Shown: positions 60,401-64,000 of the stretch, one piece after another
Position numbering within the stretch: position 1 is the stretch's first letter
How the letters are laid out: every line of letters starts with the position of its first letter
NCBI GenBank assembly: GCA_030062745.1
Contig: CP099840.1
Span: forward strand, 35,405,101-35,469,100
Direction: 5' to 3'
Length of the DNA stretch: 64,000 nt
Origin: Capitulum mitella
Taxonomy: Eukaryota > Arthropoda > Thecostraca > Pollicipedomorpha > Pollicipedidae
Notes under the pieces: generated by a model
Databases searched by the model: none
What the model saw: the letters and a program-made list of their open reading frames with translations, nothing else
What the model was told of the DNA's origin: nothing
Program-made: the position numbers and the translations under genes

Positions 60401-63400
60401 GTCTCGTGCTGCGACTGTGAAGCAGTTCTGTGTGACAGGGTGATCGAGGTGGAGAACGAGGGCTTTCAGATCTGCACCCGCGACAAAGAGGTCGGCAACA
60501 TGTACGACCTGTTCTACACGCGCTGGGTGCTGCATCGCCGTGCGTACCAGCACAGAGTCTGCCGTATCGTCGAACGAATGTGAGCCTGGCGCCGAGCGTA
60601 TGACACCCGAGGCTTCGCAGCCTCGTGGAATCACGATCACCCTCCGCTGCCGGGTACGGCTGGAGCTTGTGGTTGCCGGACAGAACACAAGTCGAATTTT
60701 GTTGCTTTACTGTGCCTGGTATTGGACTTTCTCATCCCAAGATGTTATCCGGATTAGAAGTAAGCAGTTGTATGTGATTGGGGTTTTAGAGCGCTCCGAC
60801 TACGTGGTCATATGGCGTCCGAGAAACAAGCAGTCGTCCCTTTTAAAGTGAAGGTGGCTCAGGTCGTGGTCCTGCAGAATCGGAACTGCAGAAGCGGCAG
60901 TGTCAGGTCCGACGAGCCTTGTGTTGGCTGTGCCCTGTGTCGACCGCTGAGCGGTGCCCGTTGTGCCGCTGCCGGCCAGGTTCTGCGACATGCTGGCGCT
61001 GGCCGACCCCCACCTGCTGCTGCCGGACCCGTCCAAGCCGGACGGCGCCGGCCTGCGCATGTCGCGCGCCTGCGACAACATGGCCGTGTTCACGCTGCTG
61101 ACCGACCACGTGGTGCAGCTGGTGGCGCAGAGCACGGCGCCCGAGCTGCTGCCGGCGCGCCGCCTCCTCCGGCAGATCGAGACGCGCAAGCTGTACCGGT
61201 TCGTCTGCTGCAGCCAGCCCACTGACGCCGACGGCAAGGAGGTGAGCGGGCGGCCGCCGGACTCGGCGCGCGCGCAGAGGGCGCCTCAGGCGACAGGCGG
61301 CGCGGCAGATGGCGCTGCTGTGCGGCGGCTGGCGCGGAGCTGGTGGCCCGTGCGTGTTTGCGCATGCACTCTTAAGCGGGACACGGTCTTTTTGCGAAAC
61401 GCACATTTCAGGACGGCATGGGCTAGACGTGGCTTTCGTTGTGCTGCGACAGACGCTGAGAAGTGGTCGACGTCTGTGAGAGTCGCTCGCAGTCCAGTCT
61501 CGTGCACTTATCGACCTACGTTTCCGGTTCGATCGAGCATTACTGTTAGGTGACAGGTAACTCAGATGGCCATGGTCGCCGAGTTGACGAGTGGCCCAGT
61601 TATGAACGTTGGAGGCGGTTGGTTGGAATCGTCCTCCACATTGTAAACGAAACATAGCTTGGCGCGTGCTTGTCGAGCGCAGGGGATTCCGATGCGGTGT
61701 GCCCATTGTACTGTGACGTGCAGTTTGAAAGAATGTACATTGTAGACTGAAAGAGACTCGGGCTCACCCGTTGGTTCAACGTTCGCATTAAGGCCGGGCT
61801 CTAGAACCTGGGAAGTCTGTTTTCTGAAACCAGTGTTTTCTGGTGGCACCATGGTCACGTGAGACCGTGTTGGCGTCAGCTAGAGATCGCTGGAGTAAAA
61901 CTACGAGCGGCGGATTGGACTTTCTTCATGCCGGTGTTGTTTTCCCCGACGGTGGTGCAGCAGCGGTCCGGAGATCGGACCGGGCCGTCCACCAGTCGCC
62001 GTCAGTTCACGGGGGAGACGCGAGTGCCAGAGGCGGTCGAGAGGGGCGGGCCGGGCCCGACGCCGGCTGTCACGGCGCCGCTGACCGCCAGATCGACGCC
62101 GAGGCCGTCCACCGCGGCGTGGCCGAGCTGCTGCAGCCGGAGGACGGGCTGCAGCCGCAGGACCTCCTCGTCGAGGTGATCACCATCTCGTACGGCTTGG
62201 GCAGTCACAACCCGATCGACCACGTGCGCTTCTACTCGAAGGAGGACCCGAACACGGCTGAGGTCATCCGCCGCTCGGAGGTGTCGCCGATGCTCCCGGA
62301 CAAGTGAGAGTCCTCGGCCTGATCTGCGGCTGATCTGGGAAAATTATAACGCGGACTGTGATGTCTCGCTCGTGAGCACGATTGGTGCCGTGTGTTGACC
62401 TGAGATGAAGTCGGTTCGGACGGACCGCCGGCTGGTGCGGTTCGGCCCAGTGTCGGTGGTGACGGCGTCTGGTGCTCTGTGTCTGATGGCGTCATGCGCC
62501 CGGTGTCTGATGTTGTTGGCTGGTATCGGTTTCTGGTGCCCGTTGTCTGCAATTGCTCGGTGTCTGGTGCCCGATGTCTGCTGGTGTCGGCTGGTGTCAG
62601 GTGCCCGGTGTCGGCTGGTGTCGATATGTGGTGCCCGATGTAGACTTGTGTCTGTTGGTGTTGGCTAATGCCGGTATATAGTGCCCAACGTCGACTGGCG
62701 TTGATGTCTGGTGCCCGGTGTTTGCTGGTGCCCGATGTCTCCAGTGCCGACAGTGTCTGCCAGACACGGCCCACACCAACAGGTTTCTGACGTTGTCGCT
62801 AATCCGCCACACTAACTGGCACGGCTGGTGTGGCGCTCCAGTTGACCGCTGTGCGGTGTGACGCCAGGTTCCGCGAGGCGTACGTCATGGTGGTGTGCCG
62901 CCAGCGGGACCAGGCCAAGGTGCAGGCGGCGCGGGCCCGGTTCGAGCAGTGGTCCAGCTCGCACCACTACGCGGTGCCCTCGGTGAGTCCCCTCCCCTCG
63001 GGTAGATGTAGTATTGAAGTGTAAGCTACGATTCACGCTGCGAACGGACCTCACGTCGTGAAGAGTCGTTTGTATGTGATTTTGATTGCGAGAATCGTTT
63101 ACAAAACGTGTGTGGAAGCACGTTGCTTTGAAGTAGTCCAGAGTAGATTGTAAGGTTCGTAAAGGTATATTTAATCTTTCGTGGTTCAGACGTGCAGGGG
63201 ATGTTCCACCTCGGCCGACCTTTCAGAGCAGATTGGGTTTGTCCGGGAAACATGTCGCTGATCACGGTTTCAGCAGTAATTTGTCTGGAGCACAAATGGC
63301 TCAGATAAAGCATATGAGTCATAGAAACATCACGACATGTAACTGATCGAGAACAACATTCTGGTTTTGCCCGCTGGTCAGACGCAGTGGGTTCGTCTAT

Positions 63401-64000
63401 TAACGTGCGTTGGCCGGCGCGGCCCGGTCGTCGGACCACGCAACAGCTAAAACATGACGTGGATGAATAGGACACGGAGAGTTTGCGAAAAATTGCTCTC
63501 AGATTTGGAAATTATAGAGTTTTGACGCACAAAATGTGTTATAGACCTTTGTATAAGACTGCAAACTGTAACTTGACTATCTGAAATATGAATGCATGCT
63601 TAAGATGGAACAGTCTTGAAAGCTACTTCATGATCGTTTTACATAACGAATACTTCATTGGGAAGCCCCCCAGTCTTTCCTTTGCAGCTATATATTGAAT
63701 GTAACTAAAAGCCTTGCCAATCTGCATATTTCTTTGCGAATAATGGTTTGTTATACGTCAAGGCACTGACTTCAAGAAGCTCCGGATGCTCTCCAGAAGG
63801 AAGAGGCTTATTTTTAAGTCTCAAATGTTTTTTGTATTCCATGTATTCCCGCCAAGGATCCCCTGGCAATGTAAAAGGTGAGAATACAAGTTACATGTGT
63901 ATTCTATACAACATGTGGACTAGTGCCCCTGCAACTCCCGCCCCCCCCCCCCCACACACTACAGGCGGCTCTAAGCAAGAAGTACACCTTCTTAGAGTAA
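57230..64000 (+). CDS. SAMHD1: SAMHD1 homologue, dNTP triphosphohydrolase (HD-domain part)
   Basis: Exons 57230-57410, 58328-58511, 58957-59139, 59592-59710, 60439-60579, 60980-61241, 62092-62303, 62868-62982 and perhaps 63965-64000 join in frame with GT-AG junctions. SAMHD1 hydrolyses dNTPs to nucleosides and triphosphate and limits nucleotide supply to retroelements and viruses. Counting from Met 57232: [35 protein letters not shown] (His57, like human His167), [14 protein letters not shown] (His96-Asp97, like 206-207), [20 protein letters not shown] (Asp213, like Asp311), [29 protein letters not shown]. Metal and catalytic residues are therefore present. The C-terminal residues track human through FEQW. 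No SAM-domain exon is visible upstream; the first visible exon starts mid-codon (AG|ATG), so an earlier exon may exist, or translation may begin at 57232. Confidence 0.93.
58328..58511 (+). CDS. SAMHD1: SAMHD1 HD-motif exon
   Basis: Acceptor cggacag|a completes Gly of SLG; encodes [19 protein letters not shown] and [14 protein letters not shown], the HD motif; donor aag|gtactc. Confidence 0.93.
58957..59139 (+). CDS. SAMHD1: SAMHD1 exon
   Basis: Acceptor gtccgcag|cac; encodes [28 protein letters not shown] and DKLFLYE; donor gag|gtcagc. Matches human HEQGSVMMFEHL..FLYE. Confidence 0.92.
59592..59710 (+). CDS. SAMHD1: SAMHD1 exon
   Basis: Acceptor gtggacag|att; encodes [18 protein letters not shown] and FDYKR with the catalytic-site Asp; donor ag|gttagt. 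Confidence 0.94.
60439..60579 (+). CDS. SAMHD1: SAMHD1 exon
   Basis: Acceptor gtgacag|g; encodes [26 protein letters not shown] and [10 protein letters not shown]; donor at|gtgagc. Confidence 0.93.
60980..61241 (+). CDS. SAMHD1: SAMHD1 exon
   Basis: Acceptor ccggccag|g completes Met; encodes [14 protein letters not shown] (human ITDAFLKADDYIEI), [23 protein letters not shown] and [10 protein letters not shown]; donor gag|gtgagc. Very GC-rich. Confidence 0.9.
62092..62303 (+). CDS. SAMHD1: SAMHD1 exon
   Basis: Acceptor gaccgccag|atc, phase 0; encodes [30 protein letters not shown] and MLPDK (human LLPEK); donor aa|gtgaga. Confidence 0.92.
62868..62982 (+). CDS. SAMHD1: SAMHD1 exon
   Basis: Acceptor gacgccag|g; encodes [14 protein letters not shown] and [11 protein letters not shown], matching human YAARQYFVQW; donor tcg|gtgagt, phase 0. 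Confidence 0.88.
62983..63964 (+). other. SAMHD1 last visible intron
   Basis: No conserved exon recognised in it. Ends in a long C-run before a good acceptor. Confidence 0.5.
63965..64000 (+). CDS. SAMHD1: Possible SAMHD1 terminal exon
   Basis: After a C-run and acceptor acactacag, an in-phase frame gives 11 codons ([11 protein letters not shown]) and TAA as the very last three bases of the window. Phase fits the preceding exon. The short tail has no clear counterpart, so this is tentative. Confidence 0.4.
   Translation, partial: AALSKKYTFLE

Noticed and set aside
61843-62307. Single long plus-strand frame reading into the SAMHD1 exon at 62092
   Set aside because: The part before 62092 has no similarity to SAMHD1, and a good acceptor (gaccgccag) precedes the conserved sequence, so it is intron read-through.

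Overview
The window is animal nuclear DNA, most likely from an invertebrate and possibly an arthropod or crustacean (low confidence). Genes are intron-rich with ordinary GT-AG junctions, intergenic DNA is packed with DNA transposons, and CpG is depleted over parts of two conserved genes, as expected from invertebrate gene-body methylation. There are no bacterial operons, RNA genes or CRISPR arrays.

Three conserved genes anchor the window. At the left edge are the last two coding exons of CCDC43 (+). Tail-to-tail with it is a complete PPIL4 gene (-, 15934 to 4236, 8 coding exons, 490 codons), a cyclophilin-RRM splicing protein. At the right edge is SAMHD1 (+, from 57230), a dNTP triphosphohydrolase; eight exons carry the HD domain and C-terminal region, and a possible ninth ends exactly at the window edge.

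PPIL4 intron 1 holds a large imperfect inverted repeat (about 10.0-15.0 kb). One arm is split by a 3.5 kb hAT-like transposon with a perfect 8-bp target duplication and a broken transposase.

From about 17.5 to 52.8 kb the window is a direct segmental duplication: copy A about 17481-31440, copy B about 37666-52760. Each copy carries a two-exon gene on the minus strand for a small secreted six-cysteine protein, plus remains of a membrane protein that may be chemoreceptor-like. Each copy serves as an unoccupied site for insertions in the other. This defines a TTAA MITE and a 4.1 kb hAT element in A, and a 5 kb element with a decayed DUF4806-like gene and another TTAA MITE in B. The coding differences I could find between the two peptide genes all change an amino acid, while the six mature-domain cysteines are kept.

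Between the copies and SAMHD1 (31.4-37.7 and 52.8-57.2 kb) I see repeats, MITEs, minisatellites and no gene I can support. The stretch before the first visible SAMHD1 exon has 1.17 kb with no CpG at all.
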